A DNA stretch of 41,983 nt from Candidatus Mediterraneibacter vanvlietii (GCA_019113645.1 DXGZ01000055.1:1-41983); one strand, 5' to 3'. Positions 25,862 to 33,506 are shown, numbered from the stretch's first letter. The notes: a model not told the origin generated them from the letters alone. Numbers and translations are program-made.

Positions 25862-27142
25862 TCACAGCTGAATCTGCCGTCCCTTCACAAACTTCGCGCG
25901 AACATCCCGCTCATCTGCCAGATAGATCATTCTCTCCAGCCTGCTCCTGATATCCAGCGGCTGCGGATGAGCCAGTCTTTTGTCATCCAGAACCATTGCA
26001 TCGAATTCATACCCCGGTTCAAAGCTGCCGACCTGACCGAAGAATTCTCCGCCGCCCTTTGTCGCCATGTAAAATACCTCTTCCGCTGTGAGAGCTTCGA
26101 GCGTATCGTCCTGAAGCCTCCAGCGCAGTTTCGATGACTGAACCGCATGTGCCATGGCGCGGAACAGGTTCTCAGTCGATCCTCCTGCCACATCGCTTCC
26201 AATACCCACATGAAGTCCTTCTTCAAGGAACTTTCTCACCGGCGCGATTCCGGATGACACATTCATGTTCGATTCCGGACAGTGCGCGATAAACACGCCA
26301 TTCTCTTTCATTCTGGCGATTTCCCTGTCATCGCTGTACACACAGTGAGCCATCACAGTCGGACAGTCTGCCCCGAACAGACCAAACCGGTCATATGCAT
26401 CCCCGTAGAACTCTGACCATGGGCAGAGTTCCTTCACCCAGGCGATCTCACTCGGATTTTCCGAGAGATGGGACTGAAGCGGAAGGCTGTACCTGATCTG
26501 AATCTTCTTAAGCTCCTCCATCAGATCATCTGTACAGCTCGGGATAAAGCGCGGAGTCAGAATCGGATGTGTGCCGGTGTATTTCCGATGAAGTACATCC
26601 TTGATCCACTCCACAGTCTCTTCCGCTGATTCCTGTGTCTCCTCCTGTATGTATTCCGGGCAGTTCCGGTCCATATTCACTTTTCCGACAAAAGTGTCCA
26701 GTCCTGACTCCTCAAGCAGATCCATCAGCAAAAGGGTCGCCGGCCGGTGTACAGTGGCGAAAACACACGCTCTTGTCGTTGCACTCTTCTTCATACTGTC
26801 CACAAAGATCCGGTAAGCTTTCCGCGCGTAGTCTGTGTCCTCGAATTTTGCCTCCTCCGGAAAGGTGTTGATCTCCAGCCATTCCAGAAGCTCCATATCC
26901 ATGCCCAGCCCCCTGTAGGAATACTGTGGCGCATGAACATGCAGATCCACGAGGCCCGGAATAATCAGACAGTCCCCGAAATCCTGCACCGGATTTCCAC
27001 CAAGACGGAACGGAAGCGTCTGATAAACCCCATCCACTTTTCCTTCTCTGCATACTAGATACCCATGTTCGCAAACTGCGAATTCTTTAATACTTTTGCT
27101 GTAAATAATATTTCCTTTTAAAATAAAAACAGGTTCATTCAT
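25862..27142 (-). CDS. guaD: Guanine deaminase
   Basis: Converts guanine to xanthine and ammonia. The 426-residue amidohydrolase has PGLVDLHVHAPQ (His68, His70), LTPRFIPSCTDDLM (a guanine deaminase hallmark), QSHLSEN, HCVYSDD, HCPESNMN and the late Asp317 in GSDVAGGSTENLF. The start at 27142 is chosen for AAAGGAG about 10 nt upstream; an earlier ATG at 27190 lies in the riboswitch expression platform. It is first gene of guaD-xdhA-xdhB and is preceded by a guanine-class riboswitch, so substrate and regulator agree. Confidence 0.95.
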   Translation of the reverse strand: MNEPVFILKGNIIYSKSIKEFAVCEHGYLVCREGKVDGVYQTLPFRLGGNPVQDFGDCLIIPGLVDLHVHAPQYSYRGLGMDMELLEWLEINTFPEEAKFEDTDYARKAYRIFVDSMKKSATTRACVFATVHRPATLLLMDLLEESGLDTFVGKVNMDRNCPEYIQEETQESAEETVEWIKDVLHRKYTGTHPILTPRFIPSCTDDLMEELKKIQIRYSLPLQSHLSENPSEIAWVKELCPWSEFYGDAYDRFGLFGADCPTVMAHCVYSDDREIARMKENGVFIAHCPESNMNVSSGIAPVRKFLEEGLHVGIGSDVAGGSTENLFRAMAHAVQSSKLRWRLQDDTLEALTAEEVFYMATKGGGEFFGQVGSFEPGYEFDAMVLDDKRLAHPQPLDIRSRLERMIYLADERDVRAKFVKGRQIQL

Positions 27143-27165
27143 CTGTTGTACACTCCTTTCCATAT

Positions 27166-27201
27166 AAAACACGCAGAATCCCGCTGTCATCCTGCATGCT
27201 T
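27166..27201 (-). terminator. Candidate riboswitch-controlled terminator before guaD
   Basis: On the minus strand, AAGCATGCAG (27192-27201) pairs with CTGCGTGTTT (27167-27176) around a 15-nt loop that can add three more pairs; the U-run is only four bases. The left arm reuses five bases of the aptamer P1 3' strand, so aptamer and terminator exclude each other. Stability is modest. Confidence 0.5.
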
Positions 27202-27262
27202 ATAGTCAGCCGTTTCAGGCGGCTGGTAGAAACGTTCAACCGATTATGAACCTATATAAGCA
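27197..27262 (-). promoter_or_regulatory. Purine (guanine-class) riboswitch aptamer upstream of guaD
   Basis: Read on the minus strand, P1 arms TGCTTATA and TATAAGCA enclose P2 (GTTCA/TGAAC with loop TAATCGGT) and P3 (CAGCCG/CGGCTG with loop CCTGAAA). The invariant J2/3 sequence GTTTCTACC is present, and the L2 GG and L3 CC needed for the loop kiss are there. J3/1 reads GACTAT, with C at the specificity position (C74 in xpt numbering), meaning guanine/hypoxanthine/xanthine rather than adenine. Confidence 0.95.
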
Positions 27263-27290
27263 CGTATTTGTTTTCCTTTTTACAATTAAT

Positions 27291-27319
27291 ATGGTAACAC
27301 CTTGGAAAATGCGTGTCAA
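27291..27319 (-). promoter_or_regulatory. Promoter of the guaD riboswitch operon
   Basis: On the minus strand, -35 TTGACA (27314-27319) and -10 TACCAT (27291-27296) lie 17 bp apart. The start of transcription would fall about 20 nt before the aptamer. Confidence 0.7.
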
Positions 27320-27336
27320 TCCTCATCACATTTTAT

Positions 27337-28308
27337 TTACGCCAGTTCCAGCATCACTTCTACAACGCCTCCGCAGACCATTCCTTCATCTTCCGCCGCG
27401 TCCATTGTCATATCCACACGGCAGATCTGAAACTCAGGAGTTCCCGTCCGCATCATGAGAAGTGCTTTCTGGATGATCTCGCTCTCAACGCAGCCGCCGC
27501 CGATCGTATCCACTGTCATACCGTCCTCGTAGATCAGCATCTTCGTACCGATTCCCCGGGGTGCGGATCCTTTCCTTGAAACAATCGTTGCCACTGTTTT
27601 TTTGCGTCCGTCCTCTGACATCAGGCCTCTGAGCATCTCTTCGGAATATCCTCCGGAATTGTCTCTGCTGTTTTTTACCTGAATGATCTCCGCCATAATG
27701 GACACTGCGATCTCCTCCGGAGTCTCCGCTCCGATCTTCAGGCCAATGGGCGTGTGCACACTGTCAAGCAGTTCCCGGCTGACACCTTTCTGATGAAGCT
27801 GATCTTTTACGATGGCAACTCTGCGTCTGCTGCCCATCATTCCTACATAGGCATGCCTTTTCTGCAGAATGCATTCCAGACATTCCGTGTCATACCGATG
27901 TCCTCTTGTCACAATCACAAACCAGGAATCCTCATCGCCTGTGATCCGCGCAAGACCGTCTCCGAAAGGTTCACAGAATACCCGGTCCGCTCCTGCTGCC
28001 CTTGCATTATCTGCGAACTTGGGTCTGTCTTCCAGAACCGTTACGGTGAATCCGATCATCTTGCCGATCCGGATAATCGGCATGGATACATGCCCGCCAC
28101 CGCAGATATACAGCTTTTTGCGACCTCCGATTCTCTCACGGTATATTCTGATGCCATCTTCTGTCACCACACTCGGGAGGGAACCTTCAGGGGCTTCAAC
28201 AAGAATATGTTTTTCTCCGGCACAGCTTCCCTCAAGTACGGTTTCGGACCAGAATTCTGCGGTATTTTCTCTGATTTTTTCAGCCAGCTGGTTATAAAAC
28301 TGATTCAT
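27337..28308 (-). CDS. XdhC/CoxI family molybdenum-hydroxylase maturation protein, domain-permuted
   Basis: XdhC-type proteins bind molybdenum cofactor and support its sulfuration or selenation before insertion into xanthine dehydrogenase. In this 323-residue copy the Rossmann domain comes first (CGGGHVS at 69-75, ITRGHRYD, YVGMMGSRRR). The XdhC_CoxI domain comes last (TVATIVSRKGSAPRG from about 232, TIGGGCVESE, GMVCGG at 309-314). Canonical XdhC has the opposite order. It lies between guaD and pepD on the same strand, with AAAGGA before the ATG. All motifs are intact, so it is probably functional. Confidence 0.9.
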   Translation of the reverse strand: MNQFYNQLAEKIRENTAEFWSETVLEGSCAGEKHILVEAPEGSLPSVVTEDGIRIYRERIGGRKKLYICGGGHVSMPIIRIGKMIGFTVTVLEDRPKFADNARAAGADRVFCEPFGDGLARITGDEDSWFVIVTRGHRYDTECLECILQKRHAYVGMMGSRRRVAIVKDQLHQKGVSRELLDSVHTPIGLKIGAETPEEIAVSIMAEIIQVKNSRDNSGGYSEEMLRGLMSEDGRKKTVATIVSRKGSAPRGIGTKMLIYEDGMTVDTIGGGCVESEIIQKALLMMRTGTPEFQICRVDMTMDAAEDEGMVCGGVVEVMLELA

Positions 28309-28325
28309 AGCCTGTCCTTTCTGTC

Positions 28326-28360
28326 ACAGAAGGCAGCATCATGATGATGCCGCCTCCTGT
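28326..28360 (-). other. Intercistronic RNA hairpin between pepD and the XdhC-like gene
   Basis: On the minus strand, ACAGGAGGCGGCATCA pairs with TGATGCTGCCTTCTGT over 16 positions around a 3-nt loop, including two G-U pairs. On the plus strand those two positions are A/C mismatches, so the structure suits minus-strand RNA. No U-run follows. It may stabilise the upstream mRNA or tune readthrough. Confidence 0.6.
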
Positions 28361-28388
28361 AATACATTCATTGTTTTTCTCTCATTAA

Positions 28389-29846
28389 TTATGCAGCCAG
28401 ACGTGCAAGCACATCTTTGAGCAGTTCGTAGAATCTCTCAAAAGAATCAAGCGGAACATTCTCGTCCGGTGTGTGAACATTATACAGTGTCGGTCCGACA
28501 GCGATTGCATCCAGCCCCGGGATCGCGTCTGAGAACAGGCCGCACTCAAGTCCTGCGTGAAGCGCTTCCATCTTCATCTCTGTTCCAAAAAGCTCACGGT
28601 AGCTCTCTGCAAAGACTTCACGGATTCTGGATTCCTCCGCATAGCTCCAGCCCGGATACTCTCCGCTGCATGTCACTTCGAATCCGAATGTCTCTCCAAG
28701 CAGTGTAAATCTCTCTTTTGCATCTTCCTGCAGAGAAGCCACTGAAGATCTCGGGGAAATCACAATCACCAGTTTGTCTTCATCAGCGCGAACAACACCG
28801 ATATTCGAAGATACCACTACAAATCCGTCCATCTTCATATTTCTTCTGTATACCCCGTTCGGCGCAAGATGGATCGCTCCGACAAATGCCTTTGCATCCG
28901 CATTCGGCACTGCCTGCACGGTTCTGTTGTCCTCCACGGAAACCTCACATGAGAAATCTTCCTCATAAGGTGTGATCTCCTCAGCCATTTTCTCCGCAAG
29001 ATCGCATGCTATCTTCTCTGCTTTCTCAGCCTCTGCCGCATCTGTATAAATCAGGGACGCCTCACACTCTCTTGTAATCGCGTTGTCTTTTGTTCCGCCC
29101 GCAAATGTAACCAGTTTTCCATCTGTCTGGTTCATCAGGCGGGAAACCATACGTGCCATAAGCAGGTTCGCGTTCTGACGTTCTTTACTGATATCTGTTC
29201 CTGAATGACCTCCAAGAAGACCTTCGATCTTAACCTGAAGAAGGCTTCCGGAAACTTCCTCTCTGCTGATCGCTCTGTCGAGTTCCATTCTGAGTCCGCC
29301 TGCACAGCTGATCGTCGCAACGCCCTCTTCCTCTGAATCCATATTGATCATTGTACGTGCGCTGATCTGAGATTTATCCAGTGCCTGCGCTCCGTTGAGA
29401 CCAACCTCTTCCTCTGTTGTGAACACGCACTCTACCGGCGGGTGTTTGATATCTTCATCGTCCAGCACCATCATCATGAGTGCAACTGCAACGCCGTTAT
29501 CCGCACCCAGTGTAGTACCGTTTGCTGAGAGAACGCCGTCTTTTAATACAAGATCGATTCCCTCTTTTTCAAAATCATGGTCAACACCGGCACGTTTATC
29601 GCATACCATGTCAAGATGTCCCTGAAGCATAACAGCCGGTTTATCCTCTGCTCCTTTGCTTCCTGCTTTCTTGATGATTACATTATGGCTGTCATCCTGA
29701 TAAACCCACAGACCTCTCTCTTTTGCGAAATTTACAAGGAAATCGCTGATTCCCTTCTCATTTCCTGATCCTCTGGGAATCGCGCAAATATCCTCAAAAA
29801 AGTGAAATAATTTTTCCGGCTTATAGCCTGTAATTTTGTAATCCAT
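28389..29846 (-). CDS. pepD: Aminoacyl-histidine dipeptidase (PepD, M20C)
   Basis: A cytoplasmic di-zinc dipeptidase with broad specificity for beta-Ala-His and other Xaa-His dipeptides. The 485-residue protein has VMLQGHLDMVCDK, TLGADNGVAVAL, TTEEEVGLNGA, INMDSEEEG and the dimerisation-lid motif GGHSGTDIS, all standard for PepD. AGAGGAAAA precedes the ATG. Its promoter overlaps the end of the carbonic anhydrase gene, with a palindrome just downstream. A link to purine breakdown is possible only by neighbourhood. Confidence 0.93.
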   Translation of the reverse strand: MDYKITGYKPEKLFHFFEDICAIPRGSGNEKGISDFLVNFAKERGLWVYQDDSHNVIIKKAGSKGAEDKPAVMLQGHLDMVCDKRAGVDHDFEKEGIDLVLKDGVLSANGTTLGADNGVAVALMMMVLDDEDIKHPPVECVFTTEEEVGLNGAQALDKSQISARTMINMDSEEEGVATISCAGGLRMELDRAISREEVSGSLLQVKIEGLLGGHSGTDISKERQNANLLMARMVSRLMNQTDGKLVTFAGGTKDNAITRECEASLIYTDAAEAEKAEKIACDLAEKMAEEITPYEEDFSCEVSVEDNRTVQAVPNADAKAFVGAIHLAPNGVYRRNMKMDGFVVVSSNIGVVRADEDKLVIVISPRSSVASLQEDAKERFTLLGETFGFEVTCSGEYPGWSYAEESRIREVFAESYRELFGTEMKMEALHAGLECGLFSDAIPGLDAIAVGPTLYNVHTPDENVPLDSFERFYELLKDVLARLAA

Positions 29847-29873
29847 GTTGTTTTCCTCTTTTCTCTGTGAAAT

Positions 29874-29891
29874 TTATGCAAATGTGCATAA
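29874..29891. repeat. Palindrome TTATGCA-N4-TGCATAA upstream of pepD
   Basis: A perfect 7-bp inverted repeat with a 4-bp centre, about 8-25 nt downstream of the predicted pepD transcription start. The position suits a repressor operator. Confidence 0.4.
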
Positions 29892-29905
29892 CACTGTCTT
29901 TCTCG

Positions 29906-29934
29906 ATTATATCAGAAAATCCTTCACATATCCA
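29906..29934 (-). promoter_or_regulatory. Promoter of pepD
   Basis: On the minus strand, TGGATA (29929-29934) and TATAAT (29906-29911) are 17 bp apart, overlapping the 3' end of the carbonic anhydrase gene. Confidence 0.6.
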
Positions 29935-30416
29935 GCCTGCCTCAGTCTTTTTCCTGTCTCTACATAAGATTCACTGTTTTCATACAGTTTTGCCCTCTCC
30001 TGAGGCGTAAGCATCCGCTTTATCTTCGCCGGGCTTCCGACCGCCAGACTGCCGTCCGGGATCTCCTGTCCTTCCAGCACAAGGCTCCCTGCGCCGATCA
30101 GACACTCCTTGCCGATCTTCGCGCGATTCAGAATAACAGATCCCATACCAATCAGGCTTCCGTCCCCGATCGTACAGCCATGGAGCACCGCATTGTGTCC
30201 CACGGTCACATGATTTCCGATAATCGCAGGGCATCCCCTGTCCACATGGACCGTACAGTTATCCTGTATATTTGTACATCTTCCAATCTCAATCCTGTCA
30301 TCATCCCCGCGGATCACTGCGTGGAACAAAACGCAGGATCCGTCCCCGATGGTCACATCACCTATTACAACCGCTTCTTTTACGATATTGGCTGTCTGCG
30401 CAATTTTTTCTTCCAT
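29907..30416 (-). CDS. Gamma-carbonic anhydrase family protein (left-handed beta-helix)
   Basis: A trimeric hexapeptide-repeat protein of 169 residues in the YrdA/CaiE/gamma-carbonic anhydrase family. It shows VIGDVTIGDGSCVLFHAVIR, NIQDNCTVHVD and VTVGHNAVLHGCTIGDG, which supply the metal histidines seen in the family. Activity as a CO2 hydratase is not guaranteed, since many relatives are untested. AAAAGGAG precedes the ATG and its own promoter lies at 30450-30477. Confidence 0.88.
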   Translation of the reverse strand: MEEKIAQTANIVKEAVVIGDVTIGDGSCVLFHAVIRGDDDRIEIGRCTNIQDNCTVHVDRGCPAIIGNHVTVGHNAVLHGCTIGDGSLIGMGSVILNRAKIGKECLIGAGSLVLEGQEIPDGSLAVGSPAKIKRMLTPQERAKLYENSESYVETGKRLRQAGYVKDFLI

Positions 30417-30449
30417 TTATATACTCCTTTTAAAACAATACCAGATTAA

Positions 30450-30477
30450 AGTATACGCCTTTTCCGGCAAATATCAA
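30450..30477 (-). promoter_or_regulatory. Promoter of the carbonic anhydrase family gene
   Basis: On the minus strand, TTGATA (30472-30477) and TATACT (30450-30455) are 16 bp apart, with a start about 25-30 nt before the ATG. Confidence 0.65.
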
Positions 30478-30532
30478 CCGATTTCCTATACAGACCCCTG
30501 TTCGTTTTTTCGGAAAATCCCCTCTGTTTTTC

Positions 30533-30561
30533 TTGACAGCCGCCGGTTCTTGAACTACAAT
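30533..30561 (+). promoter_or_regulatory. Sigma-A promoter of the M-box/mgtE transcript
   Basis: A consensus -35 TTGACA (30533-30538) is 17 bp from TACAAT (30556-30561). Transcription would begin about 25 nt before the M-box. The surrounding 555-nt gap between the carbonic anhydrase gene and mgtE holds the two divergent promoters, the M-box, its terminator and a short upstream ORF. Confidence 0.85.
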
Positions 30562-30591
30562 AAGCACGTAAATCAACAGAATACGTCATTC

Positions 30592-30741
30592 GGTAGGTGA
30601 GGTTACCACAGGGATTGGGTTATTTCCCGAAGATTGCTGCCGCAAGATTGTGGAGACACAATGAGATGGTCAGCAGGCTGTGTCGTGAAGGTGCAGCCTA
30701 ATGCAATTAATATGCCCTGTGATACTAAAGCTTGAACGATG
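30592..30741 (+). promoter_or_regulatory. M-box (ykoK leader) magnesium riboswitch
   Basis: The conserved 5' element GGTAGGTGAGGTTACCAC, the internal GCTGCCGCAAGATTG and GGTGCAGCCTAATGCA elements, and the 3' element GATACTAAAGCTTGAACGATG match the M-box consensus in order and spacing. High Mg2+ would favour the following terminator and switch mgtE off. Confidence 0.92.
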
Positions 30742-30779
30742 CATGCTGCTCATATATTTTATTTATGAGATTTTTTGTT

Positions 30780-30811
30780 CCGTCATTGTTCAGGCAGTGG
30801 CGGATTTTTTT
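30780..30811 (+). terminator. M-box-controlled intrinsic terminator
   Basis: CCGTCATTG pairs with CAGTGGCGG (two G-U pairs) around a 6-nt loop and is followed by seven T residues (30805-30811). It lies between the M-box and mgtE, as expected for transcription attenuation. Confidence 0.85.
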
Positions 30812-30904
30812 GTTATTGTCCAGCTCTCGCAGGGAGCATGTCAATGCGTTTTCCGGATGGCATGACAAAACTGTTGCAGTTTGATCGAAAAAGGAGGTGA
30901 GGTT

Positions 30905-31087
30905 ATGGACTCTGGTGCCAGTTATCACATATGTATTCTGCGAAAAAATGATATAAAGAGAGGTACTTATTATGATGGACAAAGAGATTTTTGTAAAACT
31001 TCTCCAGCAGCGTCAATACAAAGCTGTAAGAAGTATCCTGGACGTAATGAACGAAGTGGACATAGCCTCACTGCTCTCCGAGCTTGA
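30905..31087 (+). CDS. Possible upstream/overlapping leader ORF of mgtE
   Basis: An ATG at 30905 sits 5 nt after AAAGGAGGTGA, a near-perfect ribosome binding site and stronger than that of mgtE. It opens a 60-codon frame that overlaps mgtE out of frame by 116 nt. The first ~22 codons lie in the leader; the remainder is constrained by mgtE. I recognise no family. It could be a regulatory leader peptide or a spurious start. Confidence 0.35.
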   Translation: MDSGASYHICILRKNDIKRGTYYDGQRDFCKTSPAASIQSCKKYPGRNERSGHSLTALRA

Positions 31088-32306
31088 AGATAAAGAGCTT
31101 GCTCTGGCTTTCCGCCTTATCCCGAAAGACAAGGCAGCGGAAGTATTTGCCAACATGGAGAGTTCCATGCAGACCAACCTTGTAGAGATGTTCTCGGAAA
31201 AAGAACTCCGCGAACTTCTCGATGACCTGTATATGGATGATACGGTTGATCTTCTCGAAGAACTTCCCGCCAATCTGGTCAACCGGATCCTGGATACAGT
31301 AAGTCCGGAGGACCGCATGCTGATTAATCAGCTTCTGAACTATCCGGAGGACAGTGCCGGAAGCATCATGACAACCGAATACGTGGATATCCGGGAATCC
31401 ATGACCGTAGCTCAGGCGATGGCACACATCAAAGAAACCGGAATCCATAAAGAGACAATCTACACATGCTATGTAACAGATAAGCGCAGGCTGATCGGTA
31501 TCGTCAGCGCAAAGGATCTGATGACAACTGATGACAATGTTCTCATTGAAGATCTGATGGAGACTGAGATCATTTCGGTAAATACACACACCGACAAAGA
31601 AGAAGTTGCTCAGCTCTTCACAAAATATGATTTTCTTGCTATTCCCGTTCTCGATACAGACGGACGGATGGTCGGAATCGTTACATTTGATGACGCAATG
31701 GACGTCATGGTAGAAGAGGCAACCGAAGATATCACCAAGATGGCGGCAATCAATCCAAGTGAGAAAACATATTTCGAGACATCCGTGTTCGCCCATGCGA
31801 AAAACAGAATTCCATGGCTTCTGATCCTGATGTTTACATCAATTATTACCGGTACGATCATCACAAAATATGAGGATGCCTTTGCGGCAATTCCGCTGCT
31901 CGTCTCATTCATCCCCATGCTGATGGATACCGGCGGAAACTGCGGATCACAGAGTTCAACGCTGATCATCCGCGGACTAGCTCTCTCTCAGATCCGATTT
32001 AAGGATATCTTCCGGGTTATCTTTAAAGAGTTCCGGATCTCACTGATTGTAGGATCCGTTCTCGCTGTCACCAACGGAGTCCGGATCATGATTCAATATG
32101 ACAATCCCAGTCTCGCTGTTGTGATTGCGCTTTCTCTCATCGGAACTGTCGTTGTGGCAAAACTGGTCGGCTGTATGCTTCCGCTGGTCGCGAGCAAGGT
32201 ACATCTGGACCCGGCGATTATGGCTTCACCGCTGATCACAACACTGGTGGATATCTTCTCCATTCTGATCTATTTTAATGTTGCAACCATGCTGTTTAAT
32301 TTATAA
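30972..32306 (+). CDS. mgtE: Magnesium transporter MgtE
   Basis: A homodimeric Mg2+ channel of 444 residues. The MgtE N domain (superhelical, about 1-130) is followed by two CBS domains (about 130-255) that sense cytoplasmic Mg2+. The C-terminal membrane domain of about five helices follows (about 275-444). The ion-path motif PMLMDTGGNCGSQSS starts at residue 316; Asp320 and the GGN are conserved, but Cys325 replaces the usual Ala. GAGAGGT precedes the ATG. Expression is controlled by the M-box and terminator upstream. Confidence 0.95.
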   Translation: MMDKEIFVKLLQQRQYKAVRSILDVMNEVDIASLLSELEDKELALAFRLIPKDKAAEVFANMESSMQTNLVEMFSEKELRELLDDLYMDDTVDLLEELPANLVNRILDTVSPEDRMLINQLLNYPEDSAGSIMTTEYVDIRESMTVAQAMAHIKETGIHKETIYTCYVTDKRRLIGIVSAKDLMTTDDNVLIEDLMETEIISVNTHTDKEEVAQLFTKYDFLAIPVLDTDGRMVGIVTFDDAMDVMVEEATEDITKMAAINPSEKTYFETSVFAHAKNRIPWLLILMFTSIITGTIITKYEDAFAAIPLLVSFIPMLMDTGGNCGSQSSTLIIRGLALSQIRFKDIFRVIFKEFRISLIVGSVLAVTNGVRIMIQYDNPSLAVVIALSLIGTVVVAKLVGCMLPLVASKVHLDPAIMASPLITTLVDIFSILIYFNVATMLFNL

Positions 32307-32338
32307 CTTCATCTGCGATATGAATAACAGCAGACATG

Positions 32339-32395
32339 AAAAAACCGCAGAGAACGGGCGAATCCTGATATGAGCGCCCTGTCCCTGCGGTTTCT
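32339..32395. terminator. Bidirectional terminator between mgtE and the lipoprotein gene
   Basis: Outer arms AAACCGCAG/CTGCGGTTT and inner arms GGGCG/CGCCC form a stem with six T residues on the minus-strand side and TTTCTT on the plus side. It separates converging genes. Confidence 0.8.
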
Positions 32396-32477
32396 TACTG
32401 CAGTGTTTCAACTTATGCAATTCATCCACGGAGCAGTACGTGCGAAACACTTTCCGGCTGTTCCACTCATCTGCCGG

Positions 32478-33272
32478 TTATTCTGTGGGCATAAGATCCT
32501 CTGCAGTTAAAATATCTACTTCTGGAATCTCAATCGTCATGGAATCATCATAAGAAAGAATCTCCGTCTTTTCCCTGAATCTCTCAGTATCACTGTATCT
32601 TTCTGAAGCCTCCTCCAAAGTAAGGCCCTGATTAGCCATTAAAACCACTAGTGACTGTTTGTGGTTTTTGTCCGTTACATCTGTTATCACACATACCAGC
32701 TGATTCGTATCCGGATTCACATAGTATTCCTGGGGCACGACTGCCGTAACAGGTTCCGTGATCAGCTCTGTCCCTGCAAATGAATTCATCACTTCCGCCA
32801 TATCCTCTGTATATTCCGTTGTATATACATCGCATACAATGTTATTGTAATCCACTGTACCTGATTTCGTAAATTCCAGATCTTTCCCGTATCCATACGG
32901 GTGCCCCATTTCTACTTCCTGCCTCACCCAGTATCCTTCAACGGATTTTACGAGATTAACTGCTTTGTCTCCCTCCTCATAAGAATACATTTCCGACCAC
33001 ACCATCGGACCGCCCGGCTGGATGTCTTTCGCGTACTCTTTATACGGAGAACTGATCCTTTTTCCTTCTATTGTCGGATTCTCCTCTTCATCGCCTTCCT
33101 CCCCGATAATATTGCTCTGCCGATATTCATAATTTCCAGTATAATACTCTTCCAGCCACGCCGGCTGCTGCGTTTCCTGATTCTGGTCCGGCTCAGTTTC
33201 GTGTCCGCCGCATCCCGGCAGGAGAATCGCACAGCTGACAGCAAACAGTACCAGTAGTGTCTTTCTTTTCAT
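32478..33272 (-). CDS. Lipoprotein of unknown function
   Basis: A secreted, lipid-anchored protein of 264 residues. The signal peptide MKRKTLLVLFAVSCAILLPGC has lipobox LPGC (Cys21). The mature part is acidic and beta-rich in appearance, with no motif I recognise. It contains repeated Thr/Glu-Tyr-Thr-Glu stretches and ends in an acidic tail. The start at 33272 is set by AAAAGGAGGGGG 3 nt upstream; the frame extends further but without a binding site. Its own promoter lies at 33328-33357. It is monocistronic and converges with mgtE. Confidence 0.75.
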   Translation of the reverse strand: MKRKTLLVLFAVSCAILLPGCGGHETEPDQNQETQQPAWLEEYYTGNYEYRQSNIIGEEGDEEENPTIEGKRISSPYKEYAKDIQPGGPMVWSEMYSYEEGDKAVNLVKSVEGYWVRQEVEMGHPYGYGKDLEFTKSGTVDYNNIVCDVYTTEYTEDMAEVMNSFAGTELITEPVTAVVPQEYYVNPDTNQLVCVITDVTDKNHKQSLVVLMANQGLTLEEASERYSDTERFREKTEILSYDDSMTIEIPEVDILTAEDLMPTE

Positions 33273-33327
33273 AAGCCCCCTCCTTTTCATATTTCTGATA
33301 CCTTTCCGCTGTTTAGTAACTGTTCTT

Positions 33328-33357
33328 ATTATATCATCGAAGTGATATGCCTGTCCA
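33328..33357 (-). promoter_or_regulatory. Promoter of the lipoprotein gene
   Basis: On the minus strand, TGGACA (33352-33357) and a perfect TATAAT (33328-33333) are 18 bp apart, about 55-60 nt upstream of the chosen ATG. Confidence 0.7.
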
Positions 33358-33457
33358 GAATGCTCATGTGCCATAAAGTAACGCCACAATATGCACTACT
33401 TTGTATTTTTCAAAAATAGCAAAGCCTGCCGAGCCAGTCAACATTCAGCAGCTTAAA

Positions 33458-33506
33458 CAAAAATGCAGCAGCTTATCATCTCAACTGACAAACTGCTGCG
33501 CTTTTT
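33458..33506. terminator. Terminator downstream of the SGNH hydrolase gene
   Basis: GCAGCAG (33465-33471) pairs with CTGCTGC (33493-33499) around a 21-nt loop. T-runs flank both sides (TTTTT on either strand), so it can end the leftward sugar-transport operon. Confidence 0.65.

Noticed and set aside
30725-30982. 85-codon minus-strand frame antisense to the mgtE leader
   Set aside because: It overlaps the M-box terminator and the ribosome binding sites on the opposite strand and has no recognisable product.
32402-32451. Inverted repeat AGTGTTTC...GAAACACT near the lipoprotein gene end
   Set aside because: The arms are only 8 bp with a 34-nt gap. The adjacent stronger stem at 32339-32395 already explains termination.
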